From Saururus chinensis (taxonomy: Eukaryota > Streptophyta > Magnoliopsida > Piperales > Saururaceae), in NCBI GenBank assembly GCA_035235625.1, contig CP141140.1, forward strand, positions 59,725,152 to 59,789,151: DNA of 64,000 bases. The letters run 5' to 3'. Of the stretch, positions 24,791-37,106 are shown one piece after another (positions within the stretch are counted from its first letter, which is position 1; each line of letters opens with the position of its first letter). Both the position numbers and the translations under genes were made by a program. The notes below the pieces were generated by a model. It had not been told where the DNA came from. It searched no databases and saw only the letters and a list, made by a program, of their open reading frames with translations.

Positions 24791-26412
24791 GGATCAAAAA
24801 GGGCAGACGCTCTGAGGAAACGAGCAACTCCGAACATCGCCACTTCTGGAATTGGAGGGGAGTATGCTTTCCTGACCTTCTAGTTTAATATGTTTTATAT
24901 GACTGCACATCTTGATTTATTCTGTTGTGATCTAAAATGCTCTCTGCTATGACTTGACATACTCTCATCTGATATGACCAGTATGGTCGGATAAAATCCG
25001 ATATGATCTGATATGATCTAATAGGATCTGTTATGATCCAACATGCTCTGTAGTGTGTTCTGCTCCGCTCTATGATAGAGTGGGATGTGTGTTTTGGTTA
25101 GTATTCTTCTCACCTATGTGAGATGTGTATTTTCTGATTTATTGGCTTCCATTTAACTCCGATGACTGATAAGATTTCTGTTGGTTTCTGAATGAAGCAT
25201 TCAGATATACCGTATATGTATTTTATCGTATATAATTTTCTGATGTCTAGTAAATGTATTAGCCATTAGGTAGAACTACGTTCGGATCCGATCGTATTGG
25301 AATAACGTCAGAGATGGTATCCAATATGTATGTAGGCAACCAACGATAAAATAACGTTGGCCCAATCCAAATTAGTTATAAAATTAGGTTTATTCTAATC
25401 TACGCACAATGGAACGTTAAAGCTCTGTAGTGTGCAGATGAACATTACGACTCTCGCACTCAGAGTCTGCAGCTCCTGGTCAGTCGGTTTTAATTTTTCT
25501 GCTTATTTTATACACTCCGATTGTGTTTTCCGATCTAACCCCCGGTCCGGGTCAAGTGGTGCGGGTCAGGGCGTTACAATTTCAAAGAAGAAAACCTCTT
25601 TGGAAGAAAACCTCTTACCTCTATCAAGCATGTGAATCCCTTGAAAGAGCTTTAACCTTAAGAAATCCTACCCTAAAATTAGAGCTTTTAGTTAATCCTA
25701 ATCAAAACTAACCAATAAACTCAAATCAACCTAGGAAAAGATAGATTCAAAACCACCTTAGGATAAAAATAAAAATAACCTAATTATAGTTCTAAATAGG
25801 AATTAAAAACATGATTTTGATGAAAGAAAACTAAGAATCTAAATACGAGAAGTGAAGATAGAGATGATTAAGACAAAAATCAGAAGATTAAAGGGGGAAA
25901 AACCTTACCTTAAGAAGGGTTTCTCCTTTTGAAAAATAGGGGTAGAGCTTAGCCTCCCTCCTATTCTCAGCCTTTCCTCATTTGGCGAATAGCTAAGGTT
26001 TTTCTTTTTATAGCAAGGCTTATGGGCTAAAAATTGAATTATTGGGCTGGAAAATAAGTGAAAATGCCCTAAGTGACTATTAAGTAATTTTTGACTTTAA
26101 AATGAATTTAATCACACTCAATCCCACTTAGACAAATTAAAAGAATGTTGACAGCTGAAATGGGTAGCAAGCTATCCACACGAATTTGGGTCCCACGGTG
26201 GGGCCCACTCCTTTGACCAAGGAAAAATAAAAAATATTTTTAAATAGGTAGAAATTTGGGTGAATCAAACTTAACACTAATACTCTAAATTAAAGTAAAT
26301 TAAACCTTAAGAAATTTACAAATAGCCTAACTCATTACCCCAAGAAAATCAAGTCAAACCGACAATCAAACAAATTCACATAATTAAAAAATAAATAAAT
26401 TAGAGATCTTAA

Positions 26413-26900
26413 AAAGTAGATGAAGCAAATATGTGTGTGCATGCTACTCGATGACTATCTCGGTGCCATCGGCTGGGACCATACAAACTCACCTAACAGC
26501 CATCTGGGGCTCACTTGACTATTGAGCAATACAAAAGGAGGAGAAGATCTGTCGAGGAGTCCAACTATTAAAGCTAAATCTCCTCCTCCTATTGTGCATG
26601 TCACCTCAAGGCCATCCATGCAAAGTCCAAGAAGAACTGTCACATCCATAAGGGTGATGGGCATCTCTCCATAAGACAGGTGATATGTTTGTGTCCCTCC
26701 CCGATAACTTGATGAGAGCTATGAGCAAAGGCCTATGAAGTTGAAGGTATTATAAATGGATGAAGTGTCCAAATCTAGCTCGCTCAATATATGGTAAAAT
26801 ACGCTCATCTATATCCCACTGTCAAAGGTATCTGAAATGCTCCATGCACTCGAGGCAGCCGAGGTCCTACAATAAGTTAAAATATTGTGAACCAATGTAC
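26413..26900 (-). pseudogene. plant mobile domain (PMD) protein, degenerate
   Basis: The minus-strand frames read YIERARFGHFIH, LQLHRPLLIALI, then after a frame change TYHLSYGEMPITLMDVTVLL, GLCMDGLEVTC and SPRWLLGEFVWSQP. GEM-T-T-L-DV--LLGL--DG--V is the hallmark of the PMD family, found in plant host proteins such as MAIN/MAIL1 and in MULE and Ty3 transposons. A stop follows MAPR, the frame shifts, and the sequence is cut at 26412 by LTR copy A just where the family's next helix should follow. It lies 0.8 kb downstream of, and on the same strand as, the MULE transposase. A transposon-borne PMD is therefore more likely than a resident gene. Confidence 0.8.
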
Positions 26901-27739
26901 CATTTCATAACAAATTAAATCGAAGACATGTTAAGTGGGAATACCTCTTCTGGCCAAATGGATGCCAACATATGAGAGTCCTGGGCCTGACCTATAAAAA
27001 GGCTCAATCTGATCCAAATGATCTGTGAAGAAATAAGTACTTCAGAAACATATGGTCATATCTAAAAAGAAGATTAAATAAAAAAGTTACACAATCTAAT
27101 CGTATGTTTACCATCTCTCTCCATGGCCACACGGTCCATTACATTCCTAATGCGGACAGATCATGAGCGACTGGGTTGTCTTGTTGTTTTTGGGGGTCAT
27201 AACACATAAGGAATATCTTTTCCCAAAACTCTTGACCATGAGGAGAGTAGAATTGTGTGGAGTACACATTTCTATAAGCGGTAGATGCATAACATCACTC
27301 CTGCATGTATAGGCTACCACCACTTTCCCCACACAGCAAGAAGATGAGAGTAAGGATATTGGTAGACTTAAGGGTAATTACACATATAAGTTAGATGAAA
27401 CGCATTCACCACTAACTTCCTTCTATGCATGGACATCACTTCATAATTGGTGTGGTTAATTTTCAAATTATATACTCCCCAATTTTATTTGATTGTTCCC
27501 TTATAATCCCTTCCACTTTGGGAGTATATGGGGTAACCCAGAACTTCAAAGCGCAAGATCATTTAATAAAGAATTTTACTACTCAGTAAAAAATGGCTGA
27601 CACTAAGGCTTGCATGGGTAATACTCATGCTCCCTTTAAGATGCTATTTAAATTTTTTGCCATATTTGTAGTCGTCATACCAAATCTTCGAAAAAAACAT
27701 CATGAGCAAGAGACCATTGTTTAGGGTATAATCCTTCTC
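26901..27739 (-). other. link between MULE transposase and PMD, no clear domain
   Basis: The minus strand has short broken frames (for example MGKVVVAYTCRSDVMHLPLI at 27332) but no family I can name. It probably holds the decayed transposase C-terminus, introns and the N-terminal part of the PMD reading frame. Confidence 0.4.
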
Positions 27740-29030
27740 CTATGAGGATTTATTTTGCCCTTTGACTTCCATACCAATCAAGTCCATTTTAGGATCAAAT
27801 TGTTTAACTGCCAGTACACATACAGCAGCCCCAATCAAATCTATCAGTGTATCATTTTTAAACTCCTTAAAATTTGTCTTTATGTGATGGATGCAATAAC
27901 AACGGTAGAAGAATGGAGGGGAAAGATATTGAAGCACCTTATGCGATCTAAGATGATTGTGACATGTATCATATCCATAAACACCTTCTCCATCAATTGA
28001 CTTAAGAATCATTTCAAATATTCATGATTTTCCTTCGACACTATCTCGAACGCTAGAGGAAATAACCCCATGTTTTCATTTGTAGCCGTTGCTACCATAA
28101 GAGATACAGGATACCTGCTGTACAAATAAGTGGCATCGACACCAATCATCGAGATGCAATGCCTAAATCCAAGAATTGATAGCCCAAATGCCCAAAACAT
28201 CTTCGTAAATCTCTGACACGGGCCACCATCCACTTGATTAGACTCCAACTCATATACAGTACCAGGACTCACATCTTGTATTGCCTTGATGTACATTAGC
28301 AACAATTTGTATAATTCAGCCTAATCCCCATAAATGGCTTTAATGGTCATATTCCTTGCAGCCCATGAATTTTTATAAGAAATATCCACATGGTACCTTT
28401 TCTTTATTCTTTGAATAATATTACCAAGTGTGAGTGTTAATTCAGTTTAAATGGCGAGCATTATGACCTTAAAAATAAGCGATGCACTACACTACTTATG
28501 ATCAGTGCTAAGCTCGGCATTCCTTCAAGTGTGATTACCACCATATGTTTTCAATTTAAAGTAGCCTACACCCCTCTTCATTGATCCATGAACTCTCCAG
28601 GGGCAAGCACTATCAATGCACTTAACTATATATTCTAACATATTAGCACATAAAACCTTGCATTAGACATGATTCCTAATCAAAAACTTCCTCAAAGCTG
28701 TGTTGAATTCCTCTTTATCTTCAAAGATTCATCCAGCATATAAATCTTCTTCATTTTGTTGCTCCATATCCATACCCTAATTAATTGTCTTATCTATTTG
28801 CTCATATGTGATATATGTCTAGATTGGCTCCTCCTCATCCTAGTACGACGGCTCATTATCATCGACATTCATGTCATTTGCAGCAATCACATTGTCTACT
28901 GCATCATCCCCCTCGCTGTCAACCATCTGCTGAGCACTTTCCTCACCTCTAACACCTTCTTTGTTCGTACCATACTCCTCATCACTGGCTTCGCCAATAT
29001 TATCTTCACCTTCATTGCCCTCATTCATAT
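27740..29030 (-). pseudogene. Mutator-like (MuDR/MULE) transposase, degenerate
   Basis: In minus-strand order there is an acidic N-terminal stretch (28840-29028, rich in E and D), a MuDR N-terminal zinc-binding region (FEDKEEFNTALRKFLIRNH, CIDSACPWRVHGSM, FKLKTYGGNHT at about 28730-28520), and then the DDE-type core. GVDATYL at about 28140 carries the first catalytic Asp, followed by PVSLMVATATNENMGLFPLA and the FEIVSKENH signature. The 27740-28012 frame has the C/H cluster YRCYCIHHIKTNF. The second Asp motif (usually SDRH) reads HNHLRSHK. Several stops and frame changes make it non-functional. The N-terminus is broken off at 29063 by F1b. Confidence 0.85.
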
Positions 29031-30255
29031 CAACATTATCATCATGGACATTGGCTCCTCTACTGTAACGCCCGAGATTTTTTGCACATTTTCCTTAAAA
29101 TTCACAAAAAAAATTTGTAATATAATGTATGTAAATTAGAGGGAAAATGACGAAATCAAAACCTGATAAAATAGTTTATAATTTAAAACACTAAACATCC
29201 ATTTTCCATCTAAATATTTTTATCATACAGTCAAACATCATATGGCCAAAGCAAATATCATCAGGCATTACTCGAAAACACACATACGACTAAATTGCTA
29301 TGATCATAGACTTTAAATACAAATCCTTCCTAGGCATCCCTGAGTGCAAGTCCAATTCCAGTCCACCGACTAATCCAAATGAAAGTCCAGAATAATAACA
29401 TCTTAACGTCTTGTCTCACCCAATACATCGGATTATGGTACAAATAAACTCGCAGTGAGTGAAGCATATACTTGAGTCAACAAGAATCAATCCACCGCTG
29501 AAATGAGTATCCATCTCCAGGAGCTCTCCGCACAACCTGCAAAACCTCCCATACAACAGGGCTAAAAAGTAGGGTAATGAGTATTTTTATACTCAGTAGG
29601 AAAATACCCAGTAGGGGAATCCAAAACAGTGAACTCCCTAGGTTCATAAATACATGCGTTCAAACATGAAGCAGATAAGCAACATAATATAATCATATCA
29701 TGCACACACGCATACGATCATACCAAAGGCACCATCGTGCCAAAATCATACCACAGGCACCATCGTGCCAAAGTCATAACATCAAATTAAACTTACACAA
29801 ACACCCCTATCCAGGGTCATACAAACTTACTCGTACCATTGTACGCATACTCGTACAACATACACATATTTGTATGACCTTACTCATACAATCATACTCG
29901 TACGACCTTACTCGTACGGTCTTCCTCAAAATTATACACTTATTGTCTTACTCATACTCATATTCTTACAGTCTTACTCATACTCATACGCTTACAGTCG
30001 TGCTCATAATCGTATACATATCAACGACCACTGAAGCTCATTACAACTAATAAGCTCCAGCGTCGAAATGGAAAAGAATGCCACTGGGGCAATACCTTAA
30101 CCTCCGGGGAGTGACTAGACGCCATGGACTTTTTCGAAGGTAAGGCACACCAATGCTTATGGGGCACCGGATCAAACAGGTAAGAGTAGATCCATGATAC
30201 TACTTACTTGAGCGCGCAAACATAAACACCCACACATAAGGGGTCATACAGTTGC

Positions 30256-31475
30256 CCACCATAATGGGTCTTATAGTGTCATAGAATCGCCCACCATAAT
30301 GGGTCTTATAGTGCCAGAGAATTGCCCACCATAATGGGTCTTATAATGCCATTGCCACTCTTGGGCAGAAAACATACAGTGCCACTTGGGCAGAAACATA
30401 CAGTGCCACTCTTGGGCAGAATCATACAACGCTCTCAACAGAGCATCAAACATCTGGGCTTACACAGCACACAGACCAAATCGAAAACATATTTCGCTCT
30501 CAACAGAGCATCAGACATCTGGTGCTCTATACAGCACATAGACCACATCCCGCAGGATAAACACCATGGCAAGACATGAGAAAAGCTCGACCGACTCATT
30601 ATCGGCCAGCTCAAACACAGAACTTAATCTGTCGAACCCTTAGGTATCAAACTCACAACGCTATCATTAGTTGTGCTTATAATTCAACTTTGAATTAAGT
30701 ACATTATGCGGTACAATTATGCCAAACAACTCACAGTCCTCGACTGATCAAACTGAAGCTGAGCCCGATCGAAACCCTAGTTCGTCAGAGCAGCAAACTT
30801 CACTTAACCTGTCCACATCATGGACAAAACTCATTGTACAACAAACCCTTACAGTCTTACATACTTCGCCATCCATCTTATGGCCAAATCATCTTACACT
30901 GACATCATCAAATGAAGCTCCTCAGAGCCAACCCAGTTGTCGCCCTCTTACTTGTATCTCACTTATTATGCTTACTTTTCACTTCATAATATGTACGTTA
31001 TGCTTGTACAATTATGCACACTCTTACTATATGACAATCGCCCAACATACAATCCAACCCAAACCAATCCATTCTAATCTCTGCCTGTCATACTCATATC
31101 CTCTGTCATCCGTCATACGCTTACACATCCATATATCCAAATCCAGACAAAACCTCTGTCACCTCTTACTATCCATCGCCCATACCTCTACCCACATATA
31201 CTTACACATATCCAAATCATAGGCAAATTTCCATCATACATATGTATGTCTCACCCATACGTATAACATATACATACAGTCATACATACGTAACTTACAA
31301 ACATGCTCACTAGCCATCACTAGTGCATACATACATCAAACATACACACTAGTCATCACTAGCACATGCACACACATTCACACATACTTCACACATGCAC
31401 GTTAGCCATCACTAGCACATGCATAACACATACGTAGCATACTGACATATTTGCTAGTCATCGCTAGCGCATACA
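30256..31475. repeat. minisatellites of F1b
   Basis: Mirrored counterparts of the F1a arrays: three 35-bp units (CCACCATAATGGGTCTTATA, 30256-30352), two of the 66-bp type (about 30425-30545), and about four of the TAGCCATCACTAGCACATGC type (about 31297-31475). Copy number is lower than in F1a for every array. Confidence 0.85.
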
Positions 31476-32954
31476 TAATCCACATCCATAAAACGTGCAT
31501 ACATCTCATGCATATCAATCATACTTAGCACCCGTATTACACATACATCAACCACACTTACAGTTCATGTGCATGCCATATGTATATAAACATATCATAT
31601 AATCATGCTTATATGCACACCGTGCAATCCTAGCATGCTACTACTCATTCAAAGCATGCTTCATGAAATTATGAGTTCAAAGCTCCCCTACCTCGTAATC
31701 ATGACGTTTGATGGCGAGCACATGATGGTGGCGGCGTCGATGGTAGAGTTGGCAGTCAAAACCATTGCTTGGCTGAGAGAGCTACTGTCCCAAGGATTGT
31801 AGGAAGCACCGGAACTAGTCACGACCAAACAAGGTGTCAGAATTCAATGCGGCAAAACCCGCGATCTACGGCGGCACACTAGGGCAATCGGGAGAAAAGT
31901 CATGCCAACATAAGTGGCGGTGTGACCAAATGTCGGGGGTGTACTCACTGAAGATCAGCCGGTGGCTAATACGTACTCAGTCGGCCACAAGATGTCGAAA
32001 TCGGCCGTGGACAGCACCCAACGGCGATGATTTCGGTCAACAAAGGCCCACATAAGGGCGGAGAGCATGGGACAACGCTCGAGAACAAAGGAGAGGTGGA
32101 GGACGGCTCTGTGTCAACTCCATTCGGTGGCCAAGCCATCCAATGATCGGGCAGCACAAAAACAGCGCCTAAGCCCAGAAGTACACGCATGGCCACATGC
32201 ACACGCGACCCAAAGGGCGGGGGAGAGAGCTGAACGGAGACGACCCAAGGCCCACAAAATTCAATAGGGCTAAGGCCCTAGCGGTGGCCAATCTAAGCGG
32301 TGATATCGCCAATCGCCACTATCACGCCCCGGCGATGCCCGACCCGGGCCGAACCCGGTCCAGGGGCCGGTCAAGCGCGCGGGGGCGACGAAGTGAAAAT
32401 TTAGAAAACAATCTAGCGGAAGACTTAATCCCTAACCATAGGCGATTAACAGAAACACAGAGTGCGCACAATCCTTTGAGCAAGAGTAAATAAAAGGGAA
32501 GAAAAAGGTGTTGCTTATCACAAAGTAAACAACAATCTCAAACCCACAAACTTAGTTAAATAAAGCCCACACCGGCTCAATATAAGTCATAAGCATCACA
32601 ACTACAAAATACGACATAAATCCAAAACAAGAACCCTACACAAAGGTTCGAACATAAAGCATGAAACAAACGCAGGTAAGTCACGCAACGATCTCCATCA
32701 TCACACCCAAGCTACCTCTGACCTTTCCTCATAGAGGCAATCCTGTCTGTCTGCATGTCGCACCACGCAGCCCCAAATCAAAACACAAAAGAGGGGTGAG
32801 TTTTAACACTCAGCAATGGTTTTAATATCACTGTCAACGTAGAAAATACGATAGCTTAGAAATGAGATCGTTCAGATCAAAGATTTACACGGTGCATCAC
32901 TTTCTGATCACACATTCATATCACCTAACACGACATCATAATGCATAATTCAAC

Positions 32955-33175
32955 CTGCATGGATGTATCTCTAACATACACATTCCCACATGCATTCACA
33001 TCATAACCAATCCCGCATGGATGTATCTCTAACATACATATTCCCACATGCATAACATCAAAATCAACATGCATGGATGTATCTCTAGCATACATATTCC
33101 CACATGCATTCACATCATAACCAATCCCGCATGGATGTATCTCTAACATACATATTCTCACATGCATAACATCAA
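32955..33175. repeat. 58-60-bp tandem repeat, 4 copies, in C
   Basis: Units start GCATGGATGTATCTCTAACA followed by TACATATTCCCACATGCAT and alternate between CACATCATAACCAATCC and AACATCAAAATCAA tails, so a two-unit super-repeat is visible. A diverged relative of this repeat lies at the same place in B (18655-18785). Confidence 0.9.
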
Positions 33176-34424
33176 ATCAAACTCCATCAAGGAGTAACCA
33201 CACAATAATGTCACACAGACGGGATCATAGACAAGGCCACGAAGGCGTGCCATGGTCCAAAATTTCTACACAAGAATTCAAGAAAGATCGGGGTTGTCAA
33301 TCCCTAATACTGCTCGCCCTGGACAATCCTGGCCAAGGATGTCCCATTCTCACACAGAGAATCTAGAGCAGGGGTGTTCGCCCAGGGACATCTCCTGAGG
33401 AGGGAAGAGCCCGAGTTCTCACACAGAGAACCCTAGAACACGTGGTAGCGGGGTGCACACGGCATACCACACTGGATTCTCAGGATCCAGATGACACACA
33501 TAATAACATTCTCACATATCCGCAAGACAAGTACACAACTCGTCCCCACATCATTCCATTAAACAAGACTCAACCCGGGGAGTGCACTCGTTCCACACAG
33601 GAACTTCAAATCAAAATATGTCCTTTCGGACCAATCAACTTGCGATTAATCCACGACCGATCAATCCGACACACAATTCCATCACATTGCATCCAATCGG
33701 TCAAATTCGATTAATCACGATGAAGCCTCAATTGGAAATCTATTTTCATGATGCGTGCAACATGGTACATGCGTGGGCAAAGCATATATGAATCCTAATC
33801 CATGATAAGTGCGCTCATCAGCCCCTAATGCATCATTCCTACTCACAATGTCAAGCTTCGACATCATCATTTAACCCCCCCACATGTGTGTGTGTAACTA
33901 GTAGAAGCCTTTCACATAATGCATATCAACATGCTTGAAAATCAACTCACTACCACACTACACATGTGAATTTCTATCTAAACATGAATTCCAGCGGAAA
34001 TCATAATAGAAGAATCGTCGAAATCATAGCTAAATTCAAAACTCAACCACAAAGGCTAAACACATATAACATCACTCATTTCGTCATTGAGTCATGACAT
34101 TCGCCAACATTCACACACCACTAACCACAATCTATCATGACAAATCAGTCCAACAATGATTGTAGTCCTACTGAAAATATATGCTTATCCAAAGGGAAAC
34201 AACCGTTCATAATTTTAAGATAACGATTCCAACATCATGCCACAAAACATAAGTCATCCCACCATCTCTAAGCATATGTCTCAACTCTATAAACTCAATA
34301 GCATGTATTTCCAGTAGCCTAACATAGCTTAAAACACTCCACATTCATATAAAATTGGCAAGCTAAAGTGGAATCATCAAAATAGACATCATATGCACAA
34401 CACAATTTCCTGTGTAGCCGATCG

Positions 34425-34520
34425 ATCGCCCTTCAGGCCGTTCGATCGGTTACACGCAAAAATTTGAAATTTACAGTTCAGCCAATCAATCGCCCTGCAA
34501 GGCCGATCGATCGCCAACAC
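34425..34520. repeat. GATCGATC palindrome cluster in C
   Basis: GCCGATCGATCGCCC, GGCCGTTCGATCGG, GCCAATCAATCGCCC and GGCCGATCGATCGCC occur within 95 bp, in the position that the TTCGAA-type cluster holds in D. Confidence 0.7.
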
Positions 34521-37106
34521 GGCAGAACAGTCAACTTCTTCCTTTCGCAAAATCAAACCAAAATATCATAGATAACACTTCAAATCCACATCTAACACCC
34601 TAATCATCATCAAAAGTCCTCCTTGACTTCTAGAATATCAAACCAAACCATAATAATGCAAAACCCTAAGAAATCGGGATTAAATAATTCCATTTTCTAA
34701 TCTTACCATTAACACACTAAATCAAGCAAACCATTTCGAAATAAGCCAAAAATGAAGAGTTTTACCATGGATAAACAGAGATTTCGAAGACCCATTACCT
34801 CAGCACTTGATTAAGCTCGGATTGAAGAGTCACCCTTCTTGAAATCCTTGAAAACACAATGAGTTTGAATTAAACTCTAATAGAAATCGATTTACCCAAG
34901 GAATCCCTAATTAAATCTTAGATCTAGGGCTTGTTGGTAGTAAAAATCGAATTTTGAATGTTAGGGTTTGTAGTAAAACACAAATCAGTAGCTTTTGATG
35001 GTCAAAAACGAATTGAATCAAGGGAAAAATGGTAGATTTGGAAGAAATTAAGAGAAAAGCCATAGATTAGTGCTTAATTAGAGCAAGCTTACCTTAATCG
35101 GCTTCTAATTTGGGCCTAAGTGGGGATTAGGCCAGCCCTCCTTCATTAGCCTATTCCCAAAAATAGAAATTGCTCTGGTTTGCCCTTTTATAGTAAGGGT
35201 TGGGGTAGGCATAAGTAAGTTTTGGGGTGTAAATATGAAAAGTAGGCTAAAAGTGGGTATTTTGCAAATTTAAGCACAATTTAAGCCTAATAAAATTCTG
35301 AAAATTTTTGTGGGACCTTAAGTATATGTCTAGGTTCATTTGACCCAAAAATAAAATTTTCGACGGTGGGGCCCATAGGGGTCCCGCCAAAACCCTAATT
35401 TTTGGGAAAAATAGTGAAAATTCCGAAAAATCTCAAAAATTCACATTTGGTTTAAAATCACTTAAAACCACTAATGTTGAAGTTAATTTTGATTAAAACT
35501 ATCACAAACACTATTTATTTATGAAATCACTGAATAAGATTAGAAAACGCGTAAATCTCACGATAACCCATAATTAAAGAAAACCAAAACCGGTTTAAAG
35601 ATGAGGGTCCTTACAGCCACCCACAACCAATACCCATGGTGCGGGCGGCTGTGCATCTCGCACGGTATAGGGCAAGGGGAGGGTTCAAGGTGGCATGTGC
35701 AGGTGAACTCGTCCACCTTCTGTCAAGGTAAGACATACAAATTCTTGCTAGAGGCCATCCGGTACCGACGGCCTAAAATGGGCAAGAAGGGTCAATGGGC
35801 AAATATGCCGGTGAGCGGAACTAATTGCGGCTGCGGGCCACAAGGAAGGGCACAAGTCAGAATCAATAACACTGGGTTAGGTGGGGCCAAGCTAGGGTGA
35901 CCCACTGGTGTCATCGGGCTGGGGCGGAGCCGGACAAAGATCCGCTAAATCAAATCTGGCGTCCGACTGATAACATCAGTTACACGGTCTAAAACAGACG
36001 TAGACCAAAAATGGGGGGATGCCCGGACTGAGCAAGGGAGAGACGGAGGCTGAACCGGTCTGGGTGGGGCCATCCCTGGGCCATCGCTAGGCCGGGGCGG
36101 AGCCCACAGCAGCTGGGCTGCCCTCACAAGCCAACGGCAGCAACGGCAACCTACCGAAAAATTGTACGGTAAAATGTACTGGCCGGATAAAAGAGGGAAG
36201 GCTGAGGCAGAACCGGGCATGGAGGTGTGGTCCACTGCCTTCGCCGGAGCAAGGCAAGGATGGGGGTTGTGTCGGCCACGGATCACCGCCGGCGGCCTCC
36301 ATTTCAACCAAACAGATCGCCAGCAGGGCAATGGAAACAACTACTGGGGCGGCAGTGCAGAGGCCCCCTACGGCCGGGAGGAGTGGCTCCTTGCCATCGC
36401 CAGACCAAGGCGGGGCCGGATGGAACACATTTAGGCCATCCAACAGCGGCAGAAGCTGGCCGGCGAGGTCAACTGAGGGGGGTGGAAAACAGAGGCCGAA
36501 GGGAAGAAGAACTGGGACGGCGGAGGAGAGGCCCTCTGGGGCCGGGAGGGGTGTCCTCCCTCCGTCGACGGCCTAGGGTGGAACCGTGGGCGGCCGGCCA
36601 ACCCTCGCCGGCCCATGGCGGCGGCGGTACAAATCAAACAAAGGGGAGAGAGGCAAACCGGGGGAGGAGGAGGCGCAGCCGTGGGCAGTCGGGGCAATGG
36701 CCCCTCAGCGTCGCACCGCCGAGGCGGAGCCTGTGCTAGCATCTTGCAGCCAGTGGCCGGCGGGGACAGAGAAACAGTAGGGGGGCAGTCGCACTGTTCC
36801 TCCTCCAGGAGGTTCTGGATCGGGGTCGTCCGATCCCGATCCTTTTTTTCTTTTTTTTCCCAAACGTATCATCAACGCGCGTTAACTCACTGGTTATGCG
36901 TCGAACCTCCAAAATTTGCACCATAAGCGTGCAGCGAGGCCCGCGGCTTGCGACTAAGCCCCACACCGAACTCTACGGATATAATATGGGGTATGAATAC
37001 ATAAATATGAATACGCCATAGCGTCACATTTTCTTGCTGAAAATAACCAGAAAAATAGCAAGAAAATCCCAAAAAATCGTTAAAAAATCAAGGACCTTAC
37101 ACCTAC

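Larger units (their letters stand above)
23558..25578 (+). mobile_element. 2.0 kb solo-LTR-like element nested in A
   Basis: TGTAACAACCTG start and GGGCGTTACA end, flanked by ATTTC at 23553-23557 and 25579-25583. Non-coding. It has a GC-rich 5' part, a plus-strand TATAAATAG at 24204, then tandem degenerate repeats. The end sequence GGGCGTTACA matches the sense end of F1a, and with the TATA box this places the sense strand on plus, opposite to its host copy A. Confidence 0.8.
16913..26412 (-). mobile_element. LTR-like copy A (family F2), split by nested insertions
   Basis: A's own sequence is about 16913-18451, 23310-23552 and 25584-26412. B and the 23558 element account for the rest. It shares with B, C and D the GGGGTGAGC..GCTCAGTAAGG motif (17199-17220), the GGAAGAAAAACTAGAGCAG block (17711-17729) and the terminal block ending GAGATCTTA at 26409, where relatives read GAGATCTTACA. 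The left (sense 3') end lacks the TGTCACGCC start seen in B, so that end seems truncated and no target duplication can be shown. Minus-strand TATA-like CTATAAAAAG lies near 26003-26012. No coding capacity. Confidence 0.6.
32320..35615 (-). mobile_element. LTR-like copy C (family F2), nested in F1b
   Basis: Plus-strand start TATCACGCCCCGG, end GGGTCCTTACA, flanked by GCCAC at 32315-32319 and 35616-35620. It sits inside the F1b segment matching 7180-7250 of F1a, where the uninterrupted sequence can be read. The first dinucleotide is TA instead of TG, probably a C-to-T change on the minus strand. It shows F2 landmarks: GAGGGGTGAG..CACTCAGCAA at 32791-32815, the ACAATCC...CTAGAGCAG block near 33323-33371 and a palindrome cluster. 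Minus-strand TATA-like CTATAAAAGG lies near 35183-35192. Length 3296 bp, non-coding, consistent with a solo LTR. Confidence 0.82.
29064..37101 (-). mobile_element. Element F1b, 4.7 kb solo-LTR-like copy with nested C
   Basis: Starts TGTAACGCCCGAG, ends AAGGACCTTACA, flanked by TCTAC (29059-29063) and CCTAC (37102-37106), a 5-bp duplication with one change. It is the reverse complement relative of F1a over its whole length: the hairpin motif at 29576-29600, all four minisatellites and the GC-rich end (35.6-36.9 kb) are in mirrored order. Interrupted by C (32320-35615); net length about 4.74 kb versus 4.33 kb for F1a. The open frames in 36.1-36.9 kb are by-products of high GC content. Confidence 0.8.

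Noticed and set aside
32925-33167. 80-codon frame with four repeated peptides (HVRICMLEIHPCG type)
   Set aside because: Translation of the 58-60-bp DNA repeat in copy C, inside a non-coding LTR-like element.
32955-33175. Regularly spaced repeats that could suggest a CRISPR array
   Set aside because: Units are directly adjacent with near-identical spacers, the genome is a plant, and there are no cas genes.
36087-36966. Several overlapping open frames of 80-170 codons on both strands
   Set aside because: GC-rich part of element F1b. The frames overlap in all phases, have no domain, and are not kept in the matching region of F1a.
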